Origin: an uncultured Bacteroides sp.
GTDB taxonomy: Bacteria > Bacteroidota > Bacteroidia > Cytophagales > Cyclobacteriaceae
DNA length: 64,000 nucleotides
Assembly: GCA_902168185.1 (NCBI GenBank)
Contig: CABHOV010000010.1
Span: 1-64,000, forward strand
Direction of reading: 5' to 3'
In this document: positions 46,545-56,400 of the stretch, in pieces
Layout of the letters: each line of letters opens with the position of its first letter
Position numbering within the stretch: the stretch's first letter is position 1
The notes under the pieces: generated by a model
Databases searched by the model: none
Told to the model about the DNA's origin: nothing
The model's input: only the letters and a program-made list of their open reading frames with translations
Translations under genes and position numbers: made by a program

Positions 46545-49019
46545 ATGTCACAATCCGTTCCGTTTTTTGAAACGTTCCCTATATATAAGGTTGAGCACGA
46601 TTGTATACTTTCCAAGCAGGGAGATGTTACCCTTGCCTTTGAGGCTGTCCTTCCGGAAATATTTACCCTTTCAGATCAGGACTATGAGGCGTTTCATCAG
46701 ATTTTAGTGAAAGCAATTAAAGTACTCCCAAAGAATTCCATCTTTCACAAGCAGGATTGGTTCTTCTCTCAAAAGTATAGTGCTGATTTTGAGAATGCAG
46801 ATTTGTCTTTTTTAACGCGCTCCAGTGAAAGGTTCTTTAACGAGCGCCCTTCTTTGGAGCATACATGCTATATCATGCTCACCCAAAAGCCTGCTGAAAG
46901 GAAGCGATCAAGCTCCATGTTCTCAAGCCTGATACGGCCAAGTATCATTCCCAGTGAATCCATTGATCCCATGCGCATCCAGGAATTTTTGGACAGCGCC
47001 GGACAATTCGAGCGGATTCTATCAGACAGCGGTTTTGTAAAGCTTAGACGAATTGATAATGAAGCGCTGGCGGGATCAAAACAAAAAGCCGGCCTTCTTG
47101 AACGATACTGTTTCTTATTATCCGAAAAGGCGACCCCTGTCATCAGAGATATACATTTCAAAGACGGTCTCAAGATTGGTGATCAGTATTGTCAGTTATA
47201 CTCTTTGTCAGACGTCGAAGACTTGCCTTCACTCTGTGGCTCACGAACGAATTACGACAAGTATTCAACTGACAAGACGAAATTTAGTGTAGGGTTTACT
47301 ACGCCTGTAGGACAGTTGCTTTCCTGTAACCACATCTTCAATCAGTATATATTCATTGAAGATGTAAACAAGACCATAAAGCAATTAGAAAGTAAACGGC
47401 TCCGACTACAATCTCTCTCCACCTACTCACGGGAGAACGCAATTAGCCGGGACGCTACTAACGACTTTCTCAATGAGGCGATCGGTTCACAGCGTCAACC
47501 TATAAAAGCGCACTTCAATGTGATGTTGTGGACAGACAACAAAACTGAGCTCAAGGAGCTTAAAACACAAGTGTCGTCTGCACTTGCGCAGATGGATGCT
47601 GTAGCACGGCAGGAAACGGACGGAGCGCCACAGATCTTCTGGGCTGGTATACCTGGCAACGCAGCAGACTTCCCCATGAATGAGACTTTTGATACGTTCA
47701 CCGAGCAAGCTACCTGCTTCCTGAATCTGGAGACGTGCTACCGGTCATCTGTAAGCCCCGTAGGCCTTCGCCTGGGCGATCGGCTCACTGGTAAGCCTGT
47801 TCATGTCGACATCTCTGATGAGCCCGTAAAACGCGGCATATGCACAAACAGGAACAAGTTCATCCTCGGACCCTCGGGTAGCGGAAAATCCTTTTTCACC
47901 AATCACATGGTTCGTTCGTACTATGAGCAAGGTACGCATGTCGTCCTGGTAGACGTGGGCCATTCCTACAAGGGTTTATGCGACCTGGTCAACGGCTATT
48001 ACTTTACCTATGATGAATCGAACCCGATCAAGTTCAATCCTTTCTTTATTGGTGCAGGCGATATACTTGACACTGAGAAGAAGGAAAGTATTAAAACGCT
48101 TTTGCTCGCGCTTTGGAAAAAAGATGATGAGACATTCAACCGCTCCGAATATGTAGCTCTCTCCATTTCTCTCCAGCGGTACTATGAACATCTCGATAGA
48201 AACAGGATGGTATTCCCCTGCTTCAATACCTATTATGAATTTCTTCGCGATGAGTTTATGTCTATACTCAAAGCCGATAAGGTCAAGGAAAAAGACTTTG
48301 ACGCGGAGAACTTTCTATATGTACTTCGACCATATTACAAAGGCGGTGAATTTGATTACCTCCTGAACGCTACGGAAAACCTGGATCTATTGCGTGAACG
48401 ATTTATAGTCTTTGAACTGGACAACATTAAGGATCACCCGATACTCTTTCCGGTTGTGACCATCATTATCATGGAGGTGTTCATCTCGAAAATGCGCAAG
48501 CTTAAGGGCATCCGTAAAATGATTCTCATCGAGGAAGCCTGGAAAGCTATAGCAAAAGAAGGGATGGCAGAGTATATCAAATACCTTTTCAAGACTGTAC
48601 GGAAGTTTTACGGCGAAGCTATTGTCGTCACTCAGGAAGTAGAGGACATTATTAGCTCTCCTATAGTAAAGCAAGCCATCATCAATAACTCGGATTGCAA
48701 GATACTGCTCGATCAAAGCAAGTATCAGAATAAGTTCGATCAGATCCAGGAATTGCTCGGGCTAACAGAGAAAGAAAAGGCACTTGTGCTATCGATTAAC
48801 AAAAGCAACGACCCCTCACGAAAATACAAGGAAGTATTTATCAGCCTCGGTGGTGTGCTCTCTAAAGTATATGCAACCGAGGTGTCATTGGAAGAATACC
48901 TGGCGTATACCACGGAGGAATCCGAAAAGGTGAGAGTGCAAGCCTATACCAAGAAATATGGAGACATCCGTAAAGGTATAGCAGCGCTTGCTCAGGATAT
49001 ACGAGACGGGAAACACTAA
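46545..49019 (+). CDS. traG: TraG, VirB4-type conjugation ATPase
   Basis: This is an 824-residue ATPase of the type IV secretion channel. The N-terminal half is the VirB4/CagE-like domain. Walker A GPSGSGKS is at 442-449. Walker B MILIEEAW is at 659-666 (Glu663, Glu664), followed by the usual VRKFYGEAIVVTQEVEDI sensor segment. It powers pilus subunit handling and transfer. Length and motifs are complete, so the protein is probably active. Confidence 0.92.
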   Translation: MSQSVPFFETFPIYKVEHDCILSKQGDVTLAFEAVLPEIFTLSDQDYEAFHQILVKAIKVLPKNSIFHKQDWFFSQKYSADFENADLSFLTRSSERFFNERPSLEHTCYIMLTQKPAERKRSSSMFSSLIRPSIIPSESIDPMRIQEFLDSAGQFERILSDSGFVKLRRIDNEALAGSKQKAGLLERYCFLLSEKATPVIRDIHFKDGLKIGDQYCQLYSLSDVEDLPSLCGSRTNYDKYSTDKTKFSVGFTTPVGQLLSCNHIFNQYIFIEDVNKTIKQLESKRLRLQSLSTYSRENAISRDATNDFLNEAIGSQRQPIKAHFNVMLWTDNKTELKELKTQVSSALAQMDAVARQETDGAPQIFWAGIPGNAADFPMNETFDTFTEQATCFLNLETCYRSSVSPVGLRLGDRLTGKPVHVDISDEPVKRGICTNRNKFILGPSGSGKSFFTNHMVRSYYEQGTHVVLVDVGHSYKGLCDLVNGYYFTYDESNPIKFNPFFIGAGDILDTEKKESIKTLLLALWKKDDETFNRSEYVALSISLQRYYEHLDRNRMVFPCFNTYYEFLRDEFMSILKADKVKEKDFDAENFLYVLRPYYKGGEFDYLLNATENLDLLRERFIVFELDNIKDHPILFPVVTIIIMEVFISKMRKLKGIRKMILIEEAWKAIAKEGMAEYIKYLFKTVRKFYGEAIVVTQEVEDIISSPIVKQAIINNSDCKILLDQSKYQNKFDQIQELLGLTEKEKALVLSINKSNDPSRKYKEVFISLGGVLSKVYATEVSLEEYLAYTTEESEKVRVQAYTKKYGDIRKGIAALAQDIRDGKH

Positions 49020-49032
49020 ATAATCTTGAACT

Positions 49033-49719
49033 ATGAAATATACCCAACGGATAACCATCGTCTTGCTGACAGCTTTCTTCATGACTGTAACGCCTCCTGC
49101 GCAGGAAGCTCAAGGTGCCATAGCCATTGCACAGATCATCAAGGAAGCTGTCAAGAAAGTGATCAAAGCAGTTGACCTGATGATTCAGCGATTGCAGAAT
49201 AAAACGATCTGGCTTCAGAATGCGCAGCGGGTTCTGGAAAACAAACTGTCTGAGTTAAAGCTTACTGAGATTGCCGAGTGGACAGAGAAACATCGGAAGC
49301 TTTTCAAGGAATACTATGATGAGCTCTGGAAAGTAAAGAACGCGCTGGCAACCTATCAACGAATCCGGCAAATCATGGACAAGCAGGTACGGATCGTAAC
49401 CGAATTTAATCGTGCCTGGACGCTGATCCGGAAGGATGATCATTTTACTGAAAATGAGATCGATTATATGTATAGGGTATATAAGGGTATACTCGACGAC
49501 AGCATTCGGAACCTGGATCAGCTTCTGTTGGTAATCAACTCCTTCACGACTCAAATGACCGATGCGCAGCGGCTAACCATTATCTCGCAGGCAGGAGAAC
49601 GTATCGAACAAAACCTGGTCGATCTGCTGGAGTTCAACATGAATGCCTACCAGTTAAGTTTAATTCGTGCCAGAACACAATATGAAATTGACAAGGTAAA
49701 AAAGCTATACGGACTTTAA
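49033..49719 (+). CDS. TraI-like exported conjugation protein
   Basis: This is a 228-residue protein with a signal peptide (TIVLLTAFFMTVTPPAQEAQG), then long amphipathic helices (AVKKVIKAVDLMIQRLQNKTIWL, LFKEYYDELWKVKNALATY). The C-half (GILDDSIRNLDQLLLVINSFTTQM) shares a pattern with the two following proteins. Position after TraG and helical make-up fit TraI of CTnDOT-type elements, likely VirB5-like. Confidence 0.72.
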   Translation: MKYTQRITIVLLTAFFMTVTPPAQEAQGAIAIAQIIKEAVKKVIKAVDLMIQRLQNKTIWLQNAQRVLENKLSELKLTEIAEWTEKHRKLFKEYYDELWKVKNALATYQRIRQIMDKQVRIVTEFNRAWTLIRKDDHFTENEIDYMYRVYKGILDDSIRNLDQLLLVINSFTTQMTDAQRLTIISQAGERIEQNLVDLLEFNMNAYQLSLIRARTQYEIDKVKKLYGL

Positions 49720-49729
49720 TGATCATCGT

Positions 49730-50380
49730 ATGAAAAGAAGTATAATGCTATTCGTCTTTTTGGTTATGGCGCTTACTGTTACAGCACAGGACACGCCAAA
49801 CTTTAATGAGTGGTTCCGCCAGAAGAAAACTCAGATTAAGTATCTGGTGCAGCAGATTGCAGCTTTACAGGCATATATAGGTTACTTAAAGAAAGGCTAT
49901 GAAATTGTTGACAAGGGTTTGACTATCATTGGTGATATTAAAGACGGCTCCTTCAATCAGGATAAAACATATCTGTATTCGCTGAAGGAAGTAAATCCTG
50001 CCATAAAGAAATCACCCCAGGTTAACGCAGTCTTGGTGTACCAGCAATCTATTGTCAGTGCATTCCAGCATCTGGAGAACTTTGTAGCTAATAATGAATA
50101 TGTATCACCTGCGGAGAAGGAGTATATCCGGGTAGTGCATGAGAATATGTTAGTGGAGTGTGATAATTCAATGGACGAATTGGCTTTGATACTGACGGCA
50201 GGCAGAACAGAAATGAAGGATGACGAGCGCTTGCTTCGCCTTGATAAAGTGCATGAAGAAATGCTCGATAAATATGCCTTCACAAAAAGCTTTGTTTCTT
50301 CTGCCGGGCTTTTAGCAATGCAGCGTGCAAAAGAAGAACAGGATCTTCGAAGCACTGGAAAATTATTTCGGGATGAATAA
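49730..50380 (+). CDS. Exported TerB-like/TraI-like conjugation protein, paralogue 1
   Basis: This is a 216-residue protein with signal peptide (LFVFLVMALTVTAQ) and an all-helical body. Shared with the next gene are KKGYEIVDKGLTIIGDIKDGSFN, the internal DELALILTAGRTEMKDDERL, and LLAMQRAKEEQ. Proteins of this type in Bacteroidota conjugative elements are often annotated TerB family. The location in the channel operon, 11 bp after the previous gene, argues for a pilus-associated role rather than tellurite resistance. Confidence 0.7.
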   Translation: MKRSIMLFVFLVMALTVTAQDTPNFNEWFRQKKTQIKYLVQQIAALQAYIGYLKKGYEIVDKGLTIIGDIKDGSFNQDKTYLYSLKEVNPAIKKSPQVNAVLVYQQSIVSAFQHLENFVANNEYVSPAEKEYIRVVHENMLVECDNSMDELALILTAGRTEMKDDERLLRLDKVHEEMLDKYAFTKSFVSSAGLLAMQRAKEEQDLRSTGKLFRDE

Positions 50381-50404
50381 ATATACTATAACTAATGGAT
50401 GGGC

Positions 50405-51034
50405 ATGAAAAGGATATTGATAATACTATTCATCGTGTTGGGGTGTATGCCGGTAAAAGCACAAAGCCAGGAGATTGCGCAGTTGATCCTCAACCTTGAA
50501 AAGTTAAAGCAGCTTGAGGAGATCCTGGATAACATGTATAAAGGTTATAAGATCTTAACCAAAGGCTACAATACAATTAAAGATATAGCCGAAGGAAACT
50601 TCAATATACACCAGGTCTTCCTGGATGGACTCTATGCTGTTAACCCTGCTGTGCGTGATTATAAGCGCATACCCTATATCATCAGCTATCAGGAATTTCT
50701 GATAGCAGAGTATAAGCGAGCGTTTGGGAAGTTTCGGTATGATCCCAATTTAACGACTCAAGAGATAAAGTATTTGGAAAGTGTATACGAATACTTATTC
50801 AAGGAGAGCCTACGAAACCTGGATGAACTGCTTATGATCATAACAGCATCCAAGCTGCGCATGAGTGATGAAGAAAGACTATCGGCGATTGATCGCATTT
50901 ACCTGGACATGCAAAACAAAGTGACTTTTCTCAAGCTCTTCAATAGCAGCACACAGTTGCTGATTATGGAACGTGCCAAAGAAGGTCATGAAGTCAGTAC
51001 GTTAGAGAAGCTCTATGATGATGTAACTCCTTAA
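50405..51034 (+). CDS. Exported TerB-like/TraI-like conjugation protein, paralogue 2
   Basis: This is a 209-residue protein from the second ATG at 50405 (the first is 50399), signal ILIILFIVLGCMPVKAQ. It is homologous to the preceding gene along its length (MYKGYKILTKGYNTIKDIAEGNFN, DELLMIITASKLRMSDEERL, LLIMERAKEG). Tandem duplication of an ancestral periplasmic component is the simplest origin. Which of the two serves the usual function is unclear. Confidence 0.7.
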   Translation: MKRILIILFIVLGCMPVKAQSQEIAQLILNLEKLKQLEEILDNMYKGYKILTKGYNTIKDIAEGNFNIHQVFLDGLYAVNPAVRDYKRIPYIISYQEFLIAEYKRAFGKFRYDPNLTTQEIKYLESVYEYLFKESLRNLDELLMIITASKLRMSDEERLSAIDRIYLDMQNKVTFLKLFNSSTQLLIMERAKEGHEVSTLEKLYDDVTP

Positions 51035-51044
51035 AAGCAAATCT

Positions 51045-52196
51045 ATGAAACAATCAATTTTCAAGATCGCTATAATGGCGATCACAGGACTTCTATTGCC
51101 TGTACTTTCCTTTGGCCAGACCTTTTCAGGAGAAATCCATAGTCTGCAAAGCGTACTGGATACGCTCTATACCGACATGCTGCCATTATGCAGTCAACTC
51201 ATTGGAGTAGGGCAGGGGATCGGAGGTTTTGCAGCACTTTGGTATATATCTTCAAGGGTTTGGCGCAGCATGGCCAACGCCGAACCAATAGACCTTTACC
51301 CACTGCTCCGGCCGTTTGCACTGGGGCTTGCCATCATGCTTTTCCCATATGTACTCCGTGTCATGAATGGTGTCCTACAGCCCACGGTTTCCGGAACATC
51401 AGCAATGATGAGTAATTCTAACAGTGCTATAGCGTATCTGCTAAAACAAAAAGAAGAGGCCATACGCAAGACCGTTACCTGGCAATTGTACGGCGATGAA
51501 GGATCGCATGGGAAATGGTATCGCTACACAAACCCGGATGGTGAGGACGAAGATCCGGATTTACTTACGAACGGTATACGGTTCCTGATGGCCAAGACTG
51601 CCTATGGTATTAAGAATGCTATCAAACAATGGCTTTCTGAAATACTGCATATACTATATGAAGCCGCCGCACTGTGTATAAATACCATCCGTACTTTTTA
51701 CCTCATTGTGCTGGCCATTCTAGGACCGTTGGTATTCGGGCTATCCATTTTTGATGGACTACAGAATACACTTAATATTTGGATAGCACGCTATATCAAT
51801 ATATTCCTGTGGCTTCCCGTAGCCAACATCTTCGGAAGCATCATTGCAAAAATACAGGAGAACATGCTGCGGATTGATATCGCTCAGATCGAACAATATG
51901 GTGACACTTTCTTTAGCTCTTCTGATGTCGGATACCTCATCTTCCTCATCATTGGAATCATTGGCTACTTCACTGTTCCATCGGTAGCCAACTATATAGT
52001 TCATGCCGGAGGCACAAATATGCTTCTGTATAAAACGACCCATGCCTTTTCAGGAGTTGCAACGGCAGTCGCTTCAGGGGCACGGTCGGCTACGAGTGTA
52101 TTCGGTTCCTCATTTCAGGAAAAATCAACTTCCAGTCATTCGAATTCACAGGGGCGCAACGACTTTATGCACAATAAACTTTCAGGCAATAAATAA
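51045..52196 (+). CDS. traJ: TraJ, VirB6-like polytopic membrane protein
   Basis: This is a 383-residue protein with a signal-like start (IAIMAITGLLLPVLSFGQ) and about six to seven hydrophobic helices (LCSQLIGVGQGIGGFAALWYI, PFALGLAIMLFPYVLRVM, TFYLIVLAILGPLVFGLSIFDG, YLIFLIIGIIGYFTVPSVANYI). The motif LYPLLRPFALG and the central AILGPLVFGLSIF are family marks of TraJ. It forms the inner-membrane core of the channel. Confidence 0.88.
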   Translation: MKQSIFKIAIMAITGLLLPVLSFGQTFSGEIHSLQSVLDTLYTDMLPLCSQLIGVGQGIGGFAALWYISSRVWRSMANAEPIDLYPLLRPFALGLAIMLFPYVLRVMNGVLQPTVSGTSAMMSNSNSAIAYLLKQKEEAIRKTVTWQLYGDEGSHGKWYRYTNPDGEDEDPDLLTNGIRFLMAKTAYGIKNAIKQWLSEILHILYEAAALCINTIRTFYLIVLAILGPLVFGLSIFDGLQNTLNIWIARYINIFLWLPVANIFGSIIAKIQENMLRIDIAQIEQYGDTFFSSSDVGYLIFLIIGIIGYFTVPSVANYIVHAGGTNMLLYKTTHAFSGVATAVASGARSATSVFGSSFQEKSTSSHSNSQGRNDFMHNKLSGNK

Positions 52197-52204
52197 GCTT
52201 TACC

Positions 52205-52822
52205 ATGTTTGAGCAACTTAAGAATATAGATAGTGCCTTCCGGCACATCAGACTCTTCTCAATCGCTGTTATTGCAGCCTGTATTTTGATCTGTTGCTAT
52301 ACGGTATATAAGAGCTTTGCTTTGATAACAGAGTCGCAGCAGCGGATATATATACTTTCCAATGCCAAGGCGCTGGAAGCTTATTCAGCAGAGCGTAAAG
52401 ATAATATACCGGTTGAGGCCCGCGACCACGTGAAGATGTTTCATCATTACTTCTTTACTCTCGATCCGGATGACAAGATGATTCAGGCGGGTATCGCCAG
52501 AGCACTATACCTGGCTGACATCTCGGCAAAGCTACAGTATGACGATTTGAAGGAAAGTCGCTATTACTCCAATATCATTTCAGGAAACATCAGCCAGACC
52601 ATTGAGCCGGATAGCATTCGTATTGACCTGGATAGTTACCCGTACTACTTCCGCTATTACTCCAGGCAACGCATTGTTCGTGCTACTTCCATTGTTATGC
52701 GAACGCTCATCACAGAAGGCTACTTGCGGAACGTATCGCGGTCTGACAATAACCCGCACGGGTTCCTCATCGAGCGATGGAATACGATTGAGAACAAGGA
52801 CATCAAGACACTTAACCGATAA
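52205..52822 (+). CDS. traK: TraK, VirB8-like conjugation protein
   Basis: This is a 205-residue protein with one N-terminal transmembrane helix (IAVIAACILICCYTVY) and a periplasmic alpha+beta domain. Landmarks are EARDHVKMFHHYFFTLDPDDKMI, then YFRYYSRQRIVRATSIVMRTL, and NPHGFLIERW at the C-terminus, the family signature. It bridges the inner-membrane complex. Confidence 0.88.
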   Translation: MFEQLKNIDSAFRHIRLFSIAVIAACILICCYTVYKSFALITESQQRIYILSNAKALEAYSAERKDNIPVEARDHVKMFHHYFFTLDPDDKMIQAGIARALYLADISAKLQYDDLKESRYYSNIISGNISQTIEPDSIRIDLDSYPYYFRYYSRQRIVRATSIVMRTLITEGYLRNVSRSDNNPHGFLIERWNTIENKDIKTLNR

Positions 52823-52828
52823 CTATAT

Positions 52829-53215
52829 ATGAATGTATCAAAAAGAATTGAGGCATTACTCAAAGCCGTTGCAAAGCGAATGAACAACCGGCTAAGCAAA
52901 GTATCAACACGAACAAAAAAGTACTGGTTGATAGTAACAGGCTGTAGTATGGCAATGCTATGCTTACTCACAACCATTGCGCCATTCACAAATGTGAAAA
53001 CGGTGACTCCTATACCTGTTGAAAAAATCATTACAACGGTGATCCCACCTGTCGAAGATCCATTGCTTTCACCTGAAGACCTGGACATGCTTCGCGATTT
53101 TAAGCACGTGATGGATAGTCTGAAGATTCATGACCTGGAGACTTATCAGGGTATACTTCAAGGCCGTGAAGGATTGCTGGACAGCGTAGAGCTGTTGCTC
53201 CGGTGGCATCAATAA
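52829..53215 (+). CDS. TraL-position small membrane protein
   Basis: This is a 128-residue protein with basic cytoplasmic start, one transmembrane helix (YWLIVTGCSMAMLCLLTTI), then a Pro/Val/Thr-rich linker and a helical C-terminus (LSPEDLDMLRDFKHVMDSLKI). It lies between TraK and TraM, as TraL does in CTnDOT-like operons. The sequence itself is not diagnostic. Confidence 0.6.
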   Translation: MNVSKRIEALLKAVAKRMNNRLSKVSTRTKKYWLIVTGCSMAMLCLLTTIAPFTNVKTVTPIPVEKIITTVIPPVEDPLLSPEDLDMLRDFKHVMDSLKIHDLETYQGILQGREGLLDSVELLLRWHQ

Positions 53216-53245
53216 GAAACCAGAACAAATCAAAACAATAAGATT

Positions 53246-54556
53246 ATGAAAATCCATTCACAAAAATTCTTACAGCAGCGCAGGTTCTATATGGTATTAC
53301 CTGTGCTCGTATTTCCATTTATCACAATGATCTTTTGGGCACTTGGCGGAGGACAAGGCACGCCGGTAAAAGCAGAAACAATACAGTCGGGTTTAAACTT
53401 AAACCTTCCCGGTGCCCATTTTAAAAAAGAAGACGAGTTGTGGGATAAGTTTTCTTTATACGAGCAGGCTAAACGAGACTCACTTAAGCATGAAGAGGCC
53501 AGAAGAAACGATCCCTACTATACCGTTGCAACTCTAAAAGGGAGTGCCACTGCCGACAGCATCCCGCATAGTTCCGGTAAGCTAAATACCTCACTTGGTG
53601 AAAAGGATAAATATAGCCAGATCAGTAAGCAGGAAGATTTGATCAACACCAAGATGGAACAATTGACTCTTCAAATCGCGCAGCCGGACCAACTGTCAGC
53701 AAAGGACACGGAAGGGAAGCACGCTACCTACAATGAAAGTAGTCAGACACCTTCTGACAACAATGACGTAGCACGCCTGGAAGCAATGATGCAGATGATG
53801 GCTTCGCCAACAGAGGGTGATCCGGAGATGCAGCAAATCGAAGGCGTCCTGGAAAAGATTCTAGATATCCAGCATCCCGAACGAGTCTCCGATAAAATCA
53901 AAACGCAAAGTCTGAAAAACAAAGAGCAGGTATATCCTGTATCGGTTGCCATGGAAGAGGAAAATATATCGCTGGTTGAACAAGAGGTATATATAGATTC
54001 TACACTGACCGGTGGCTATAGGGAAGAAATCCTGCAGACTCGAAATGATTTCTATGGTCTGGAAGAAACTGCAAGTGAAAGTTCTTTACCGAATGCCATT
54101 GAAGCTATAATCCATGACACCCAGACGATCGTAACAGGATCAACCATAAAAATGCGGCTTCTATCTGATGTATATATTAATGGAGAGCTTATCAAGAAAA
54201 ATCAGTTTCTGTACGGAACATGCTCCATTGCAGGAGAGCGATTGTCGATTGACATTGCTTCCATACGCGATGAGGATTCTCTTTTCCCAGTGTCATTGAA
54301 AGTATTTGATCTGGATGGAATGGAGGGTATATATATACCTGGAGCGATTACTCGTGATGCAGCCAAGCAGGCAACAAGTCAATCCATTCAGGATATGCAG
54401 TTGTATGCAACGGATAGTTCCTTAGGCGCACAGGCTGCATCAGCGGGTATAGAAGCCGCAAAAGGACTCTTTAGCAAAAAAGCAAAGCTTGTTAAGATAA
54501 CGGTAAAAGCAGGATACCAGATCTTGCTAAAGGATGCCAATCAAAAACAATCATAA
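53246..54556 (+). CDS. traM: TraM, VirB10-like conjugation protein
   Basis: This is a 436-residue protein with one N-terminal transmembrane helix (FYMVLPVLVFPFITMIFWALG) and a long charged, Gln/Ser-rich periplasmic linker (~residues 60-260). The C-terminal domain (AIIHDTQTIVTGSTIKMRLLSDVYI, NQFLYGTCSIAGERLSIDIASI, DLDGMEGIYIPGAITRDAAK) is the family's beta-rich core that reaches the outer membrane. It overlaps the shadow start of the next gene but not its real ATG. Confidence 0.9.
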   Translation: MKIHSQKFLQQRRFYMVLPVLVFPFITMIFWALGGGQGTPVKAETIQSGLNLNLPGAHFKKEDELWDKFSLYEQAKRDSLKHEEARRNDPYYTVATLKGSATADSIPHSSGKLNTSLGEKDKYSQISKQEDLINTKMEQLTLQIAQPDQLSAKDTEGKHATYNESSQTPSDNNDVARLEAMMQMMASPTEGDPEMQQIEGVLEKILDIQHPERVSDKIKTQSLKNKEQVYPVSVAMEEENISLVEQEVYIDSTLTGGYREEILQTRNDFYGLEETASESSLPNAIEAIIHDTQTIVTGSTIKMRLLSDVYINGELIKKNQFLYGTCSIAGERLSIDIASIRDEDSLFPVSLKVFDLDGMEGIYIPGAITRDAAKQATSQSIQDMQLYATDSSLGAQAASAGIEAAKGLFSKKAKLVKITVKAGYQILLKDANQKQS

Positions 54557-54629
54557 GCATTTTGTTCTACAGTCCTTGATGGATATAAATCAACGCACAA
54601 AACAATACGCCAATACAAAAACAAATACT

Positions 54630-55442
54630 ATGAGCCACAAATTAAAAATCATCTTCAGTGCTATACTTTGTGTTATATGCATACTGGAAAGTTCTGCACA
54701 GTCTCCGCTGGAAATAACTTATAATAAGACATCCAGTATTGTGTTCCCTGTCGCTATATCCGCTGTGGACCGTGGAAGCCGTGATATACTGGCACAAAAG
54801 GTCAAGGGCGTGGAGAATGTCCTGCAAGTCAAAGCTGGTAAGATCCACTTTAAGGAAACAAACCTGACCGTGATTACCATAGACGGTGCATTGCATCAGT
54901 TTTCTGTTCGATATACTGATGCTCCAAAAACATTGGCTATCAGAGTAGCAGATGATACAAAGGAAAAACCTGAAGTAACCTTTAGCCAGGAAACAACTGG
55001 TATTGATCTAAAGAAAAGTATAGACTTAATCCTTCGTGACAAAGACAACCATTCTATAAAGGCGACCTCTCATGATCAAATGAAGTTTGCTTTACGTGGT
55101 ATATACATCCATGACAATACCTTGTTTTTTTACCTGAGGGTAACAAACAATTCGAACATTCCCTTTCACACGGACATGCTCCGTTTTTACGTGCGCGACA
55201 AACAAAAGGTAAAGCGCACGGCTTCTCAGGAAGTAACGGAAGCTCCAATTATCCAGCATGGAAATAGTGATGTCTTTAAAGGTAGGAGCTCAGAAGACCT
55301 TGTCTTTGCCTTGCCAAAATTTACGATTCCAGATGCAAAGATTTTGGTCATCGAATTGACAGAACACCATGGAGGAAGACACCAGCGACTGCACATCAGG
55401 AACAGAGCTATTGTAAAAGCGCGCCTGGTACATACCGATTAA
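54630..55442 (+). CDS. traN: TraN, VirB9-like conjugation protein
   Basis: This is a 270-residue protein from ATG 54630, where a signal peptide starts (LKIIFSAILCVICILESSAQ). The longer frame to 54534 overlaps traM and adds an unlikely leader. The core has the TraN landmarks SIVFPVAISAVDRGSRDILAQ and VKGVENVLQVKAG, and the beta-rich C-terminal domain ends in ELTEHHGGRH. It probably forms the outer-membrane core with TraM. Confidence 0.88.
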   Translation: MSHKLKIIFSAILCVICILESSAQSPLEITYNKTSSIVFPVAISAVDRGSRDILAQKVKGVENVLQVKAGKIHFKETNLTVITIDGALHQFSVRYTDAPKTLAIRVADDTKEKPEVTFSQETTGIDLKKSIDLILRDKDNHSIKATSHDQMKFALRGIYIHDNTLFFYLRVTNNSNIPFHTDMLRFYVRDKQKVKRTASQEVTEAPIIQHGNSDVFKGRSSEDLVFALPKFTIPDAKILVIELTEHHGGRHQRLHIRNRAIVKARLVHTD

Positions 55443-55481
55443 TTCTTTAAGTATATAATAGCAACTAAACACTTTTCAATC

Positions 55482-56291
55482 ATGAACAAAGAAAACGCAG
55501 ACTATCTCAAGGAACGTCTTTTCTTCCTTGGCTTTGGAGATAAACTCAATGCCGAACTTGAAAGGAAAATGCAAGCAGGGGAGGAGAAGTTCAAACTTCC
55601 CATGGTCGCCGAATTCACCAAAGGCGATAAGAAAGACATCGTGGAGTATTCAGTGGACTTTGGGAAATCAAAACAGAACGATATATACTTTCTTAATAAC
55701 TATCGGGCGACTCTTGCAAAACCAGATCCGGAGCAGGAACGATCTCAGACTTTCTATATCAACAAAGGGAAAGGTATAACGGCTAAAGAAGCCTATAATC
55801 TTCTGGATGGTCGAGCCGTACATAAAGACCTTACCAACAAAGAAGGAGAGCCTTACCATGCATGGCTTGTGCTAAACACCAAGAAAGAGGAAAATGGAAA
55901 TCACAAAATTCAACAGTATCATTCTGCCTGGGGATACGATGTTGAAAAAAGCCTTCACAAACACCCTATAAAGGAACTCGCTGATACAACTAGTACAACA
56001 AACTTGGTGAAATCCATGGAAAAGGGAAATCTACAACAGGTGACGTTTAGCCGCGAGGGTAAAGAAGAGAAGATGTATATAGAGGCTAATCCCAAGGACA
56101 AAATCATCAACGTCTATAATGAAAGTATGCAAAAGCAATTTCAAGGAGTGAGAGAACATAAAGGTGAATCTGAAGGGAGGCGAAATGAAAATTCAAAAGA
56201 GGTGGGGAGTAAAAAGACTGATAAGAAAGAAAAACTGGATGAAGAAGATGGGAAAGAAAAAAAGTCTAAAGGACGAAAGATTTCAGTGTAG
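55482..56291 (+). CDS. DUF3945-like protein downstream of the tra operon
   Basis: This is a 269-residue soluble protein. The middle (VEYSVDFGKSKQNDIYFLNNYRATL, TFYINKGKGITAKEAYNLLDGR, VHKDLTNKEGEPYHAWLVL) matches the DUF3945-type repeat found in Bacteroidota mobile-element proteins. The C-terminus is a highly charged Lys/Glu tail of ~60 residues, probably disordered. Single-stranded DNA or primase-associated roles have been suggested for relatives. None can be shown here. Confidence 0.75.
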   Translation: MNKENADYLKERLFFLGFGDKLNAELERKMQAGEEKFKLPMVAEFTKGDKKDIVEYSVDFGKSKQNDIYFLNNYRATLAKPDPEQERSQTFYINKGKGITAKEAYNLLDGRAVHKDLTNKEGEPYHAWLVLNTKKEENGNHKIQQYHSAWGYDVEKSLHKHPIKELADTTSTTNLVKSMEKGNLQQVTFSREGKEEKMYIEANPKDKIINVYNESMQKQFQGVREHKGESEGRRNENSKEVGSKKTDKKEKLDEEDGKEKKSKGRKISV

Positions 56292-56400
56292 AAAAGTAGC
56301 ATTCACATACGTGATCATTCGATGATTTTTAGTGGCATGCCATTCTTTTTTTTACCCCACAAAAGTAAAATTATAAGCAAAGTTAGGTCAGCTTTATTCT

